From a virus: a stretch of DNA of 40,893 nucleotides. Position 1 is the stretch's first letter. Each line of letters opens with the position of its first letter. The notes below the pieces were generated by a model. It had not been told where the DNA came from. It was given only the letters and a program-made list of their open reading frames with translations, and searched no databases. Shown in pieces: positions 21,416 to 30,192 of this stretch. The stretch spans positions 1-40,893 of the IMG/VR virus record IMGVR_UViG_3300042868_002708, one strand, 5' to 3'. Both the position numbers and the translations under genes were made by a program.

Positions 21416-21865
21416 ATGCCAACAAGAGTATCAAAAAGACAGGCTGCAAAAGGACCTGTTAAAGTTAAACAAAGCACAATTAATGCTATTAAAAAAACTG
21501 GTATGTCAAAAGCACTAGGAAACATCACACCAGCACAACGTAAGAACGCTGCATATATGACAGGTTTAAAACGTATGTACGGTGCTGCAAGAGTTAATAA
21601 GGCTCTTGGTAGTGGAAATAGAGCAGTTCCAGTTGGTGGAGTTATGGGAACCAAAAGAGCACAAGTTATGGCTGGTCCAGTACGCTCAACAATGAAGAAG
21701 ACTGCTACTAAGTCAACTCCTGCAAAGAAAACTACTCCAAAGAAAACCACTACTCGTTCTACTGGTGCTGTTCAACAAGCATTAGCAGCAAGAGCACCTA
21801 AAAGTAAAATGTTTAGTAACTTAGGCGCAGGAGTTTCTGTTCCAAGAAATTATAAGAAAAAATAA
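21416..21865 (+). CDS. Basic protein with histone-H1-like tail (149 aa)
   Basis: The product is strongly basic. A globular middle ('NAAYMTGLKRMYGAARVNKA') precedes a Lys/Thr/Pro tract ('TATKSTPAKKTTPKKTTTRS'), as in H1-like or AT-hook-like DNA-binding tails. It probably binds DNA or RNA in the virion or early in infection. It ends 'VPRNYKKK', two bases before the next gene. Confidence 0.6.
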   Translation: MPTRVSKRQAAKGPVKVKQSTINAIKKTGMSKALGNITPAQRKNAAYMTGLKRMYGAARVNKALGSGNRAVPVGGVMGTKRAQVMAGPVRSTMKKTATKSTPAKKTTPKKTTTRSTGAVQQALAARAPKSKMFSNLGAGVSVPRNYKKK

Positions 21866-21867
21866 CA

Positions 21868-22149
21868 ATGGCTAAATCACCTGCTTGGACACGCAAAGAA
21901 GGAAAGAATCCTAAAGGCGGACTTAACGCCAAAGGTCGTGCTTCATACAATAAAGCAACTGGTGGGAATCTTAAACCTCCTGTCAAAGCAGGTCAAGCCA
22001 AAAAATCACCTAAGTCTGCATCAAGACGTAAGTCTTTTTGTAGTCGTATGTGTGGTATGAAGTCTAAACGTACTTCTTCTAAAACGGCACGTGACCCTAA
22101 TTCACGTATAAACAAATCTTTAAGAGCGTGGGACTGTAACTGCAGATGA
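21868..22149 (+). CDS. DUF6321-like basic phage protein
   Basis: The product is 93 residues. 'SPAWTRKEGKNPKGGLNAKG' followed by 'RASYNKATGGNLKPPVKAG' matches a family (DUF6321, from memory) widespread in aquatic phages including cyanophages. Function is unknown; it is small, basic and encoded among virion genes. The C-terminal part here has four Cys, which I do not recall as typical. The stop overlaps the next start (ATGA). Confidence 0.75.
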   Translation: MAKSPAWTRKEGKNPKGGLNAKGRASYNKATGGNLKPPVKAGQAKKSPKSASRRKSFCSRMCGMKSKRTSSKTARDPNSRINKSLRAWDCNCR

Positions 22150-22304
22150 AAAAGAAAGCATTTTGGGATAAGAAGAACCCTAAGAAAACTTCTAAGAAAC
22201 TAACTCCAACACAAATTAAAAGTGCCAAGGCTCGCGCTAAGGCTGCTGGAAGAAAGTATCCAAACCTAGTAGATAATGCTGCTGTAGCAAGAAAATCTAA
22301 ATAA
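22146..22304 (+). CDS. Lys-rich miniprotein (52 aa)
   Basis: The ATG overlaps the stop of the DUF6321-like gene. The product begins 'MKKKAFWDKKNPKKTSKKLT' and continues 'AKARAKAAGRKYPNLVDN', a pattern I recall just after DUF6321 genes in other phages. Likely a partner of that protein. Highly basic, so nucleic-acid binding is possible. Confidence 0.65.
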   Translation: MKKKAFWDKKNPKKTSKKLTPTQIKSAKARAKAAGRKYPNLVDNAAVARKSK

Positions 22305-22321
22305 AACATATTGGGGACGAT

Positions 22322-23383
22322 ATGAAAATCGCAGTATATGCAATTGCTTTAAATGAAGAGAAACACGTTATGCAATGGTTGGAAGCAACCAAGGATGCTG
22401 ATGTTAGACTGGTTGCTGATACTGGTTCAACAGATAGTACAGTTCGAATTTTACAAGGGGCACCAAATGTTATTGTTCATCAAATCAGTGTTCAACCGTT
22501 CAGGTTTGATGATGCGCGTAATGCTGCTCTTGCTTTGTTACCTACTGATGTTGATATGTGTCTTTCCCTTGATTTGGATGAGATACCGCAAGATGGATTC
22601 TTTGATGTCGTAAGACAGAACTGGACTCCTGATGTTAACCGTATTTGGGTTACTTGGGAAACAGGTTACAAATGGCAAAACAATAATCGTTTACATTCAA
22701 GACACGGTTATCGCTGGATTAAACCTTGCCACGAGGTCACAGAATACTATGGTGACTTCTTTGGTGGTGTAGAGAAAAGTATTACTTTAGATTTAACTGT
22801 TACACATAAGCCTGATGACAGTAAGTCCAGGGCGCAGTATCTTCCTATGTTAAAGATGGCTGTTGCTGAAACACCTAATGATGCTCGTATGTGGGCTTAT
22901 CTAACTAGAGAGTATTTCTTCCACGATAAGTGGAGAGAAACTATTGAATCTGCTGAGGAAACACTTAAAGCAGGTGGATGGTATATAGAACGTGCAGCGT
23001 CTTGTAGGGCTGCTGGTGAAGCGTTTGTACATCTTAAGAATAAAGAGATGGCTAGGGATTGGTTTGTTAAAGGTGTGAAAGAAGCACCTGACCAACTTGA
23101 GGCTTGGTATTCTTTAGCACAGTTTAATTATGATATTAAAAATTGGCAAGGTTGCTGGGATTCAGCAATCAAGGTTGAAAGTTTAGTCAAGGAAAAACAT
23201 TATCTTGTTAATGATGATGTTTGGAATTGGAAATGTTTTGATTTATTAGCCTTGTCTGGTTGGTATTTAGGTAAGAAAAAAGAAGCAATGAACTATGCAG
23301 TTATGGCAATACAAGCAAACCCTACTGAACAAAGATTGATAGATAACTTAGAATGGATGCAAAAAGGTAATGACAACATTTAA
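22322..23383 (+). CDS. Family 2-like glycosyltransferase with C-terminal TPR-like helices
   Basis: The 353-residue protein opens with a GT-A fold: 'AIALNEEKHVMQWLE', 'DTGSTDSTV' and the metal-binding 'LDLDEIP' (about 86-92). From about 190 on it is helical and TPR-like ('ARMWAYLTREYF', 'LEAWYSLAQFNY'). It should transfer a sugar from a nucleotide sugar. Encoded among virion genes, it may glycosylate capsid or tail proteins or modify the host surface. GGGGACGAT precedes the ATG. Its end overlaps the next gene by 14 bases. A second glycosyltransferase lies at 33735-34319. Confidence 0.85.
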   Translation: MKIAVYAIALNEEKHVMQWLEATKDADVRLVADTGSTDSTVRILQGAPNVIVHQISVQPFRFDDARNAALALLPTDVDMCLSLDLDEIPQDGFFDVVRQNWTPDVNRIWVTWETGYKWQNNNRLHSRHGYRWIKPCHEVTEYYGDFFGGVEKSITLDLTVTHKPDDSKSRAQYLPMLKMAVAETPNDARMWAYLTREYFFHDKWRETIESAEETLKAGGWYIERAASCRAAGEAFVHLKNKEMARDWFVKGVKEAPDQLEAWYSLAQFNYDIKNWQGCWDSAIKVESLVKEKHYLVNDDVWNWKCFDLLALSGWYLGKKKEAMNYAVMAIQANPTEQRLIDNLEWMQKGNDNI

Positions 23384-24263
23384 TGATATGGTTGAAGAGG
23401 TTTTAATTAACCTTGAAGGGTTTACTCTTCGTCAAGACCGTACCACATATTTGACTTCTACTATTGATAATAATGATTTAACTATTGCTTTAGCATCAGG
23501 TGACAATATTGGTAAAGGTATTGTTGAAATTGATGATGAACTTATTCACATTGATTCTGTTGACCGTTCTGACCGTTCAGCAACTATCTCACCTTTTGGT
23601 AGAGGGTATCGTGGTACTACTGCTGCAGCACACACTTTAAATACTAAAGTTACTTTTGCTCCAAGTTTTCCAAAGATTTCTGTTAAGCGTGCTATTAACG
23701 ATACTATTCGTGCTGTTTACCCAAGTGTTTTTGGTGTTGCTTCCACAACTTTTACATTCAATCCTTCCGTAACAACTTATTCTTTACCTGTTGAAGCAGA
23801 AACAGTATTGGCAGTTTCTTGGGATACTATTGGACCAAGTAATGAATGGCTTCCAATTAGACGTTGGAGACACGAACCAACTGCTAACATAGGTGAGTAT
23901 GCAACAGGTAATGCAATTAGCATTTATGAAGCAATCGTTCCTGGTCGTACTATAAATGTTGTTTACACTAAAACACCTACTGCGCTATCAAGTGGTAGTG
24001 ATGTGTTTACAACTGTTACAGGTTTTGAAGAATCAAGTCGTGATTTAATTGTTTATGGTGCTGCTTACCGTATGGCATCTTTCATTGACCCAGGTCGTTT
24101 AACTTTCACTTCACCTGAAGCAGACCAAAATGACCAGACTCGTCCGTTTGGTGCTGGTACAAATACTGCAAGATATTTGTTGGCTTTATATCAACAACGC
24201 TTGCAAGAAGAAACAAGTAGATTAAATGGCAAGTATCCTGTCCGCGTACACTACACAATATAA
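23370..24263 (+). CDS. Head-tail adaptor / tail-connector candidate
   Basis: The 297-residue protein has an N-terminal beta domain ('GIVEIDDELIHIDSV' then 'GRGYRGTTAAAHT') that resembles the start of the next gene's product. The middle has 'KISVKRAINDTIRAVYPSVF', typical of adaptor helices, and a later helix has 'RDLIVYGAAYRMASF'. I infer a connector ring or adaptor between portal and tail. Position before the fibres supports it; specific family not identified. Confidence 0.6.
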   Translation: MTTFNDMVEEVLINLEGFTLRQDRTTYLTSTIDNNDLTIALASGDNIGKGIVEIDDELIHIDSVDRSDRSATISPFGRGYRGTTAAAHTLNTKVTFAPSFPKISVKRAINDTIRAVYPSVFGVASTTFTFNPSVTTYSLPVEAETVLAVSWDTIGPSNEWLPIRRWRHEPTANIGEYATGNAISIYEAIVPGRTINVVYTKTPTALSSGSDVFTTVTGFEESSRDLIVYGAAYRMASFIDPGRLTFTSPEADQNDQTRPFGAGTNTARYLLALYQQRLQEETSRLNGKYPVRVHYTI

Positions 24264-24272
24264 GGTAAATTA

Positions 24273-26231
24273 ATGTCAAGAAAATATTCTAGCGTTTCAC
24301 TCGAAACCGAAGTTGTTGGTTCTTTAACCACAACTGCCACAACTATTACTGTTGCTAACGCAACTAACTTACTTGGTGGTATTAACGGAGCATCCATCAC
24401 ATCAACTGATGACTTCATTGTTGTGCTTGACCCTGAAACATCAAGCGAAGAAATTGTTAGGGTAACTGCTGTTACTTCTAACACTTTGACTGTTGTTCGT
24501 GGTTACGATGGTTCAACAGGTAAGACACATACTTCTGGTGCCAAGGTTCGCCATATGGCTATCGGTGAAGATATGCGTAATGCTGCAGCCCACATTGAGG
24601 CTACTGCTGCTCACGGTGCTACTGGTGCTGTGGTTGGTACAACTAACACACAAACTTTAACTAACAAAACTATCAGTGCTGCAAGTAACACTATTAGTGA
24701 TATTGCTAATGCTAATATTTCTTCTTCTGCTGCTATTGCTGATACTAAACTTGGAACAATTTCTACAGCAAATAAAGTTCAGAACTCTGCTACTACTGCT
24801 ACTTCAAGTAACTCTGGTTCAGCAATTGTTTCTCGTGATTCTTCAGGTAACTTCTCTGCTGGTGTTATCACAGCAAATGTTACTGGTGCTTTAACAGGTA
24901 ATGCTTCTACTGCTACTACTCTTGCTACTGGTAGAGATTTTCAAATTGTTGGTGATGTTGAGGCTTCAGCCCAATCATTTAACGGTTCAGGAAATGTTAC
25001 CTTAACAACAAGTATTGGTACTGGTGTGATTGTTAACGCTGATGTTAACGCATCTGCTGCGATTGCTGCAACTAAGATTGCTGGTACAGCGATTACTGCT
25101 GCAGATACTGGCACTGTTACTAACACAATGTTGGCTGGTTCTATTGCCAACAGCAAGTTAGCAACTGACCCTCTGGCTCGTGCTAACCACACTGGTACAC
25201 AACTAGCATCAACTGTTTCTGATTTTGATACACAGGTTCGTACTTCTAAAGTAACTGACCTTACTGCACCTACTGGTTCATTCTCAATGAACTCACAAAA
25301 GATTACTAACCTTGCAACAGCCTCAGCAGGTACTGATGCTATTAACAAAGATTATGTTGATAGCAAAATTGGTGCTAATAATGGTATTGCTTCACTTGAT
25401 TCTGCAGGTAAGATTCCAACAACACAACTTCCACCTGTTGCTATCGCTGAAACTTATGTTGTAAGTTCACAGGCAGCAATGCTTGCTTTACCATCTGATA
25501 TCGGTGAGATTGCTATTCGTACAGATGTAAGTAAATCTTTCATCCTTACAGCATCTCCTGCATCAACTCTTGGTAACTGGCAAGAACTGTTAACAAGTGA
25601 TGCTGTTACTTCTGTTGATGGTTTAACAGGTAACGTAAGTTTGGCTTCAACATATGTGAACGTTACTGGCGATACTATGTCTGGTGCCCTTGCTATGGGT
25701 ACTAATAAGATTACTGGTCTTGGTACACCAACTAACTCAGCAGATGCTGCAACTAAAAACTATGTTGATACTGCTGTTATTGCACCAAGTAATCTAACTG
25801 GTGTTATTACCTCTGTTGGTGCTGCAACTTCTATTGCTTCACAGACTGGTACTGGTTCAACATTTGTTGTACAAGACACACCAACTTTAACCACACCTGT
25901 TTTGGGTGTTGCTACTGCAACATCTATTAACGGTACAACTATTCCAAGCACTGCAACCTTAGTTACTACTGGTGATACTACTTTACTTGTTCCAAGTCAG
26001 TCAGGTCAATCAGGTAAGTATTTAACAACTAACGGTACAGCATCTTCTTGGGATACTGTTTCTAGTGGTTCAGCAACCTACTATCAACCTTCAGCACCTA
26101 CTGCTACTGCAACTGGTGAGTTGTGGGTTGATTCTGATGCAACAGCATCAATTTTAAATACTAACGATTTTGTCCAAAAGACAGATATTTACTCAGAAGC
26201 GATTCATCCGTTCGTGATGATGGGAGCATAA
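24273..26231 (+). CDS. Tail fibre / tail spike protein
   Basis: The 652-residue protein is Ser/Thr/Ala/Gly-rich with fibre-like beta repeats such as 'NANISSSAAIADTKL' and 'DVNASAAIAATKIAGTAIT', and 'KITNLATASAGTDAINKDYV', the last a motif common in phage tail fibres and repeated later as 'KITGLGTPTNSADAATKNYV'. The N terminus shares a beta domain with the upstream adaptor and probably attaches to the tail. The C-terminal 'YYQPSAPTATATGELWVDSD' recurs in the gene at 28614. Likely a trimeric host-recognition fibre. Confidence 0.85.
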   Translation: MSRKYSSVSLETEVVGSLTTTATTITVANATNLLGGINGASITSTDDFIVVLDPETSSEEIVRVTAVTSNTLTVVRGYDGSTGKTHTSGAKVRHMAIGEDMRNAAAHIEATAAHGATGAVVGTTNTQTLTNKTISAASNTISDIANANISSSAAIADTKLGTISTANKVQNSATTATSSNSGSAIVSRDSSGNFSAGVITANVTGALTGNASTATTLATGRDFQIVGDVEASAQSFNGSGNVTLTTSIGTGVIVNADVNASAAIAATKIAGTAITAADTGTVTNTMLAGSIANSKLATDPLARANHTGTQLASTVSDFDTQVRTSKVTDLTAPTGSFSMNSQKITNLATASAGTDAINKDYVDSKIGANNGIASLDSAGKIPTTQLPPVAIAETYVVSSQAAMLALPSDIGEIAIRTDVSKSFILTASPASTLGNWQELLTSDAVTSVDGLTGNVSLASTYVNVTGDTMSGALAMGTNKITGLGTPTNSADAATKNYVDTAVIAPSNLTGVITSVGAATSIASQTGTGSTFVVQDTPTLTTPVLGVATATSINGTTIPSTATLVTTGDTTLLVPSQSGQSGKYLTTNGTASSWDTVSSGSATYYQPSAPTATATGELWVDSDATASILNTNDFVQKTDIYSEAIHPFVMMGA

Positions 26232-26240
26232 GGAAAAACA

Positions 26241-26570
26241 ATGGCAATCACATATAAGGTGTTAGCACAGTCTGCACCGTCAGCAACAACCAACACAGAT
26301 GTTTATACTGTTGGGTCAGGAAAGCAAACAACTATTTCTACCATCACGGTATGTAATCGTTCAACAACTGCAGCAACATATCGTATTGCTGTTAGACCTA
26401 ACGGTGCAACTATAGCAAACGAACATTACATTGCATACGATGCACCTGTTGGTTCTAATGATTCTGTTACTTGGACTATTGGTATGACTTGTGATGCAGC
26501 AGATGTTGTTACTGTTTATGCTTCTACAGCAAACTTGTCTGTTAATATCTTCGGAGCGGAGATTGCGTAA
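26241..26570 (+). CDS. Small beta-sandwich tail protein (109 aa)
   Basis: Beta-rich product ('TISTITVCNRSTTAATYRIA' followed by 'APVGSNDSVTWTIG'), of a type I know from tail-fibre regions of phages and prophages. AAGGAAAAACA precedes the ATG, and the stop overlaps the next start by one base. Probably a fibre-associated or decoration protein. Confidence 0.65.
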   Translation: MAITYKVLAQSAPSATTNTDVYTVGSGKQTTISTITVCNRSTTAATYRIAVRPNGATIANEHYIAYDAPVGSNDSVTWTIGMTCDAADVVTVYASTANLSVNIFGAEIA

Positions 26571-27103
26571 TGGCTATTAAAACGGCTAGTGGTTCTCGTT
26601 TGAGTGGGTCTTTGCCTGCTGGTCTTGTTTTGTTAAACACAACATCGTTTTCTGGAGTATCTAGTCAATCAATTAATGATGTTTTTAGTGCAACTTATCG
26701 TTATTACAGAGTTGTATGCGATTTAACGGCTTCAAGTGCAAGCGAAAGTGTTTCTTTAAGATTAAGAGTTGGTGGCTCAGATGCAAGTGGTTCAAATTAT
26801 TCTTTTGGTGGTCACGAAAGTTTTGTTAACAATGCAACTTTTTACGCAAGCATTCAAAGTAACGGAACAGGATTTTTTTTAGGTAGAAGCAATACACATT
26901 TTGGAAGTTCACTTGATGTCAGACGACCATTCTTAACAGAACCTACACAATTTGCTTATAGCACTATCAGGTCAGATGGAACAATAAATTCTGCAACTGG
27001 TAATGGTGTTCACACTTTAGGTACTTCTTACACAGGTTTTACTTTGATAGTTGCGTCTGGAACTTTTTCAGGCTCGGTTTCTACTTTTGGTTATAGTGTT
27101 TAG
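26570..27103 (+). CDS. Tail adhesin domain protein, paralog A
   Basis: The product is 177 residues. The core 'INDVFSATYRYYRVVCDL' and 'SVSLRLRVGGSDASGSNY', and the ending 'GFTLIVASGTFSGSVSTFGY', match the C-terminal half of the protein at 28614 and the protein at 29599. The same jelly-roll-like domain is thus present three times in this cluster. Likely a receptor-binding or carbohydrate-binding module at the tail tip. Confidence 0.7.
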   Translation: MAIKTASGSRLSGSLPAGLVLLNTTSFSGVSSQSINDVFSATYRYYRVVCDLTASSASESVSLRLRVGGSDASGSNYSFGGHESFVNNATFYASIQSNGTGFFLGRSNTHFGSSLDVRRPFLTEPTQFAYSTIRSDGTINSATGNGVHTLGTSYTGFTLIVASGTFSGSVSTFGYSV

Positions 27104-27114
27104 GAGAATGAATA

Positions 27115-27327
27115 ATGGCAACTGAAAAAATTATGATTGGTGTAGATGACCAAGTTATTGAATTGACTGGTGCAGAACTAGAAGCGTTCTTGGCTGACCG
27201 TGCAGCAATGCAAGCAGAACAAGAAACCTTTGAAGCGGAACAGGCTGCTAAAGCAGAACAGAAAGCAGCAATCCTAGAGCGTTTAGGTTTAACCGAAGAT
27301 GAACTGAAGGTGGTATTGAATGGCTAA
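27115..27327 (+). CDS. Coiled-coil tail-cluster protein (70 aa)
   Basis: After a short beta start, the product is one Ala/Glu/Gln-rich helix ('FLADRAAMQAEQETFEAEQA') and a C-terminal 'LGLTEDELKVVL'. Small coiled-coil proteins like this often sit between fibre genes as chaperones or linkers. GGAGAATGATAA precedes the ATG. It overlaps the next gene by eight bases. Confidence 0.65.
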   Translation: MATEKIMIGVDDQVIELTGAELEAFLADRAAMQAEQETFEAEQAAKAEQKAAILERLGLTEDELKVVLNG

Positions 27328-28450
27328 GCAAGCGTACGTGTATTCTGGAACTGAATGGGTTCCGTTGGCTTCTGAGGTTACTAACCTTTCAGGTTATCAG
27401 ACTAAGGCATTGAACCAGTTTCCTTATAGGAATTTGTTGATTAATGGTGATATGCAGATTGCCCAACGTGCAACTTCTGTTGCTTCTATTACTACTTCTA
27501 GTTATAACACAGCAGATAGATGGACTGTTTATGCTACAACTTTAGGAACTTGGACACAATCTGTAGAGAACGATGCACCAACAGGTTCAGGTTTTCGCAA
27601 ATCATTAAAGATGCTTTGCACTACTGCTGATGCTTCTCCTGCTACAAATGACAGTTTAGAAATTACACAAATCTTAGAAGGTCAAAACCTTCAACAAGTT
27701 AAAAAAGGTACAGCAGCAGCAGAACAATTAACTCTTTCTTTTTGGATTAAATCTAATGTTACTGGTACTTATACTGTTTGGATTTATGATGGTGATAACG
27801 CAAGAGCAATTGCTGCACAATATACTGTAAGTGCTTCAGGTACTTGGGAATATAAAACTGTTACTTTTGCAGCAGATACTACTGGTGCTTTTGATAACGA
27901 TAATAACGCATCATTGTATTTAAGATTTGGTTTAGGTTTTGGTTCTGGTTGGACTTCTGGAACTCTTGCTTCTTCTTGGCAATCTTACACTCAAGCAAAT
28001 GTTGGTGTTGGTCAAGTTAACGTAGGTGCAGCAACTAACAACTACTGGCAAATTACTGGTGTTCAACTTGAGGTTGGTGATGTTGCTACACCTTTTGAGT
28101 TTAAACCTGTTGAAGATGAATTACTAGAATGTCAAAGATACTATACAAATTTTTACCCATACGGTGCAGTAGGTTCATTTTATAGTTCAACTCAATGTAA
28201 AATTAGTTTTACTAATCCAGTTCCTATGAGAACGGATGCAGTTATGACTGTAAAATCTGCAACATACACAGATATGATAGAACAAACTGGTGTAGCAACA
28301 AGAACACCTACAAGTATATCTGCAAATTACTCAGGTGTTGCTGGTCAAGTAATTCATTTTCAAGGAATGTCTGGTGCTACTACGGCTCACGGTGCAATAT
28401 ATCGTTGGGGTGGAGACATAACTACTATTTCTTTTAGTGCGGAGTTATAA
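27320..28450 (+). CDS. Tail fibre with carbohydrate-binding-like domain
   Basis: The product is 376 residues. 'FPYRNLLINGDMQIAQRATS', 'SYNTADRWTVY', 'EITQILEGQNLQQVKKGTA', 'LTLSFWIKSNVTGTYTVWIY' and 'WQITGVQLEVGDVATPFEF' form a pattern I know well from tail proteins of aquatic phages, a beta-sandwich resembling carbohydrate-binding modules. The C-terminal part ('CQRYYTNFYPYG' onward) is a separate tip domain. The stop overlaps the next start (TAATG). Confidence 0.85.
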   Translation: MAKQAYVYSGTEWVPLASEVTNLSGYQTKALNQFPYRNLLINGDMQIAQRATSVASITTSSYNTADRWTVYATTLGTWTQSVENDAPTGSGFRKSLKMLCTTADASPATNDSLEITQILEGQNLQQVKKGTAAAEQLTLSFWIKSNVTGTYTVWIYDGDNARAIAAQYTVSASGTWEYKTVTFAADTTGAFDNDNNASLYLRFGLGFGSGWTSGTLASSWQSYTQANVGVGQVNVGAATNNYWQITGVQLEVGDVATPFEFKPVEDELLECQRYYTNFYPYGAVGSFYSSTQCKISFTNPVPMRTDAVMTVKSATYTDMIEQTGVATRTPTSISANYSGVAGQVIHFQGMSGATTAHGAIYRWGGDITTISFSAEL

Positions 28451-28614
28451 TGTATAAAATAAAAACAGGTGATGAACTTAATCAATCATTTATAGTTAAG
28501 ATTGAATCTGACGCAACGCATTGGATTCCTATGAATGAAGCCAATACTGATTACAAAACATATTTAGAATGGGTTGCTGAAGGCAACGAAGCAGAAGAAT
28601 GGGAAGTAGCATAA
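28450..28614 (+). CDS. Small tail-fibre-associated protein (54 aa)
   Basis: Starts at the TAATG overlap after the fibre gene and ends with another TAATG overlap. The product contains 'HWIPMNEANTDYKTYLEW' followed by 'VAEGNEAEEW'. The pattern 'IP.(D/N)EAN.DY..YL.W..EGN' recurs in small fibre-associated phage proteins, including suspected fibre chaperones. The pattern and double coupling make it a confident gene despite its length. Confidence 0.7.
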   Translation: MYKIKTGDELNQSFIVKIESDATHWIPMNEANTDYKTYLEWVAEGNEAEEWEVA

Positions 28615-29585
28615 TGGCAGCAGTACCAATATACGTTTGGAACGGAACAGCCTGGCAAGAAACAGGACCAACCATTCCAGCATCCCCAATCAAATACCAA
28701 GCAAGTGCCCCATCCAGCCCCTCCACAGGCGATATTTGGGTGGACTCTGACGCTGATGTGACCACAGGTTCTCAACAGTTCCAACGTTTCCGTTTCGTGG
28801 CTTCTGGTGGGGAAACCACTATTTCTGGTAATGATGCTAATGGTGCAACTCTTGCTTATACTGCTGGTGCTGAACTGGTGGTTTTGAATGGTTCTACCCT
28901 GGTTAGGGGTCAGGACTATACAGCAACTAATGGTACAAGTATTACTGGTTTGAGTCCTGCTCTTGTTGCTAATGATGTGTTGGAAGTGTTTTCTTTTATT
29001 GCTTTCAGTGTTGCTAATACTTATACACAGTCACAGGTTGATGGGTTGTTGGATTCTTATGTTGGTTTAAGATTGATTACTCCTACATCTGTTGTTAGTG
29101 GAACCATTTCTTCTACAGGTAGTGTAAGTTTTACTACTGCATCAAGCATAAATCTTAATGGTATATTTAGTTCAACTTATGATAATTATTTAGTTAAATT
29201 AGATTATACAGCAAGTGCAAGTAATGGAATGTATTTACGATTAAGAGCATCTGGTACTGATGCTAATGGTACGGATTATTTTAGACAAATGGTCACAGGT
29301 GACGGCACAACTGCATCTGGTAATCGTGAAAGTTCTTCAACTTATTATAATTTTGGTTATTCAAATACTGGAAGAAGCAGCGCGACCCTTGAAATTAACT
29401 CACCATTTATTGCGAGACCAACTACAGGTAACACAATGTTTAATGAACAAACTAACACTTCTTCAATTGCTACTCGTAGTTCTAGTTGGGGTCACAATGT
29501 TTCAACTGCTTATGATGGTATGACAATCTACCCAAATACAGGTACTTTAACTGGCACTATCCGTGTTTACGGTTACAAGAATTAA
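28614..29585 (+). CDS. Tail protein with adhesin domain, paralog B
   Basis: The product is 323 residues from the ATG at 28614; the frame opens earlier, but that overlaps the previous gene. The N terminus has 'YVWNGTAWQETG' and 'YQASAPSSPSTGDIWVDSD', a module shared with the C terminus of the fibre at 24273. The middle contains 'VLNGSTLVRGQDYTATNG'. The C-terminal half is the adhesin domain seen in paralogs A and C ('FSSTYDNYLVKLDYTAS' to 'GTLTGTIRVYGYKN'). Confidence 0.75.
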   Translation: MAAVPIYVWNGTAWQETGPTIPASPIKYQASAPSSPSTGDIWVDSDADVTTGSQQFQRFRFVASGGETTISGNDANGATLAYTAGAELVVLNGSTLVRGQDYTATNGTSITGLSPALVANDVLEVFSFIAFSVANTYTQSQVDGLLDSYVGLRLITPTSVVSGTISSTGSVSFTTASSINLNGIFSSTYDNYLVKLDYTASASNGMYLRLRASGTDANGTDYFRQMVTGDGTTASGNRESSSTYYNFGYSNTGRSSATLEINSPFIARPTTGNTMFNEQTNTSSIATRSSSWGHNVSTAYDGMTIYPNTGTLTGTIRVYGYKN

Positions 29586-29598
29586 AGGAGAACAATAA

Positions 29599-30177
29599 AT
29601 GACTAAGGCTCGTGATTTAGCAAACGGTGGTTTCGGTTTAGTTCTTGTTAAACCTTCTTCTGTTGTTGGTGGTACGGATAATGGTAAGGGTACTGTAACA
29701 TTCAGTGCTTCTAATACTATTACGTTAAACAATGTGTTTAGTTCAACCTATAGAAATTATAGAATTGTTGTTCAAATATCTAGCCCAAGTGCTGATGATA
29801 CATTAAGATTACGTTGGAGAAAATCTGGTTCAAATTCAACTACGGAATACTATGGAATGTTTTCTAGAACAAGTGCTGCTGCAACAACTGGTGCATTAAA
29901 TACTAATGGTGAATCAAGTGTACAACTTTTAACTTTAGATTCAGACAATCCAAATGCAGTTTATGGGTTTTCTTATGATGCATTAAATCCTTTTGTATCT
30001 TCTTATACTTCATTAGTAGGAACTGCTTTAGGTATTGAATTAAACTCAAGTCAATATTATGGTTATGCAGGTGCAAGTCACCATAGAGTTGCTGATACTT
30101 ACGATGGTCTTACAATTTTTACAGGTTCAAGTGCAAACATAACAGGAACAATTTCAGTTTACGGATATAATAACTAA
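29599..30177 (+). CDS. Tail adhesin domain protein, paralog C
   Basis: The product is 192 residues. 'VFSSTYRNYRIVVQISS', 'TLRLRWRKSGSNSTTEYYG' and the ending 'YDGLTIFTGSS...ISVYGYNN' match paralogs A and B. AAAGGAGAACAATAA before the ATG is a strong ribosome binding site, suggesting good expression. Probably a receptor-binding tip protein; variation among the copies would broaden or switch host specificity. Confidence 0.7.
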   Translation: MTKARDLANGGFGLVLVKPSSVVGGTDNGKGTVTFSASNTITLNNVFSSTYRNYRIVVQISSPSADDTLRLRWRKSGSNSTTEYYGMFSRTSAAATTGALNTNGESSVQLLTLDSDNPNAVYGFSYDALNPFVSSYTSLVGTALGIELNSSQYYGYAGASHHRVADTYDGLTIFTGSSANITGTISVYGYNN

Positions 30178-30192
30178 GATAAGGAACACCTA

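Noticed and set aside
21325-21750. 141-codon reverse frame across the basic miniproteins
   Set aside because: Hydrophobic shadow of Lys-rich coding sequence; the forward genes are tightly packed and coupled.
24941-25348. 135-codon reverse frame in the fibre gene
   Set aside because: Arises from the Ala/Thr/Ser-rich repeats of the fibre read backwards; Val/Ala-rich with no start signal.
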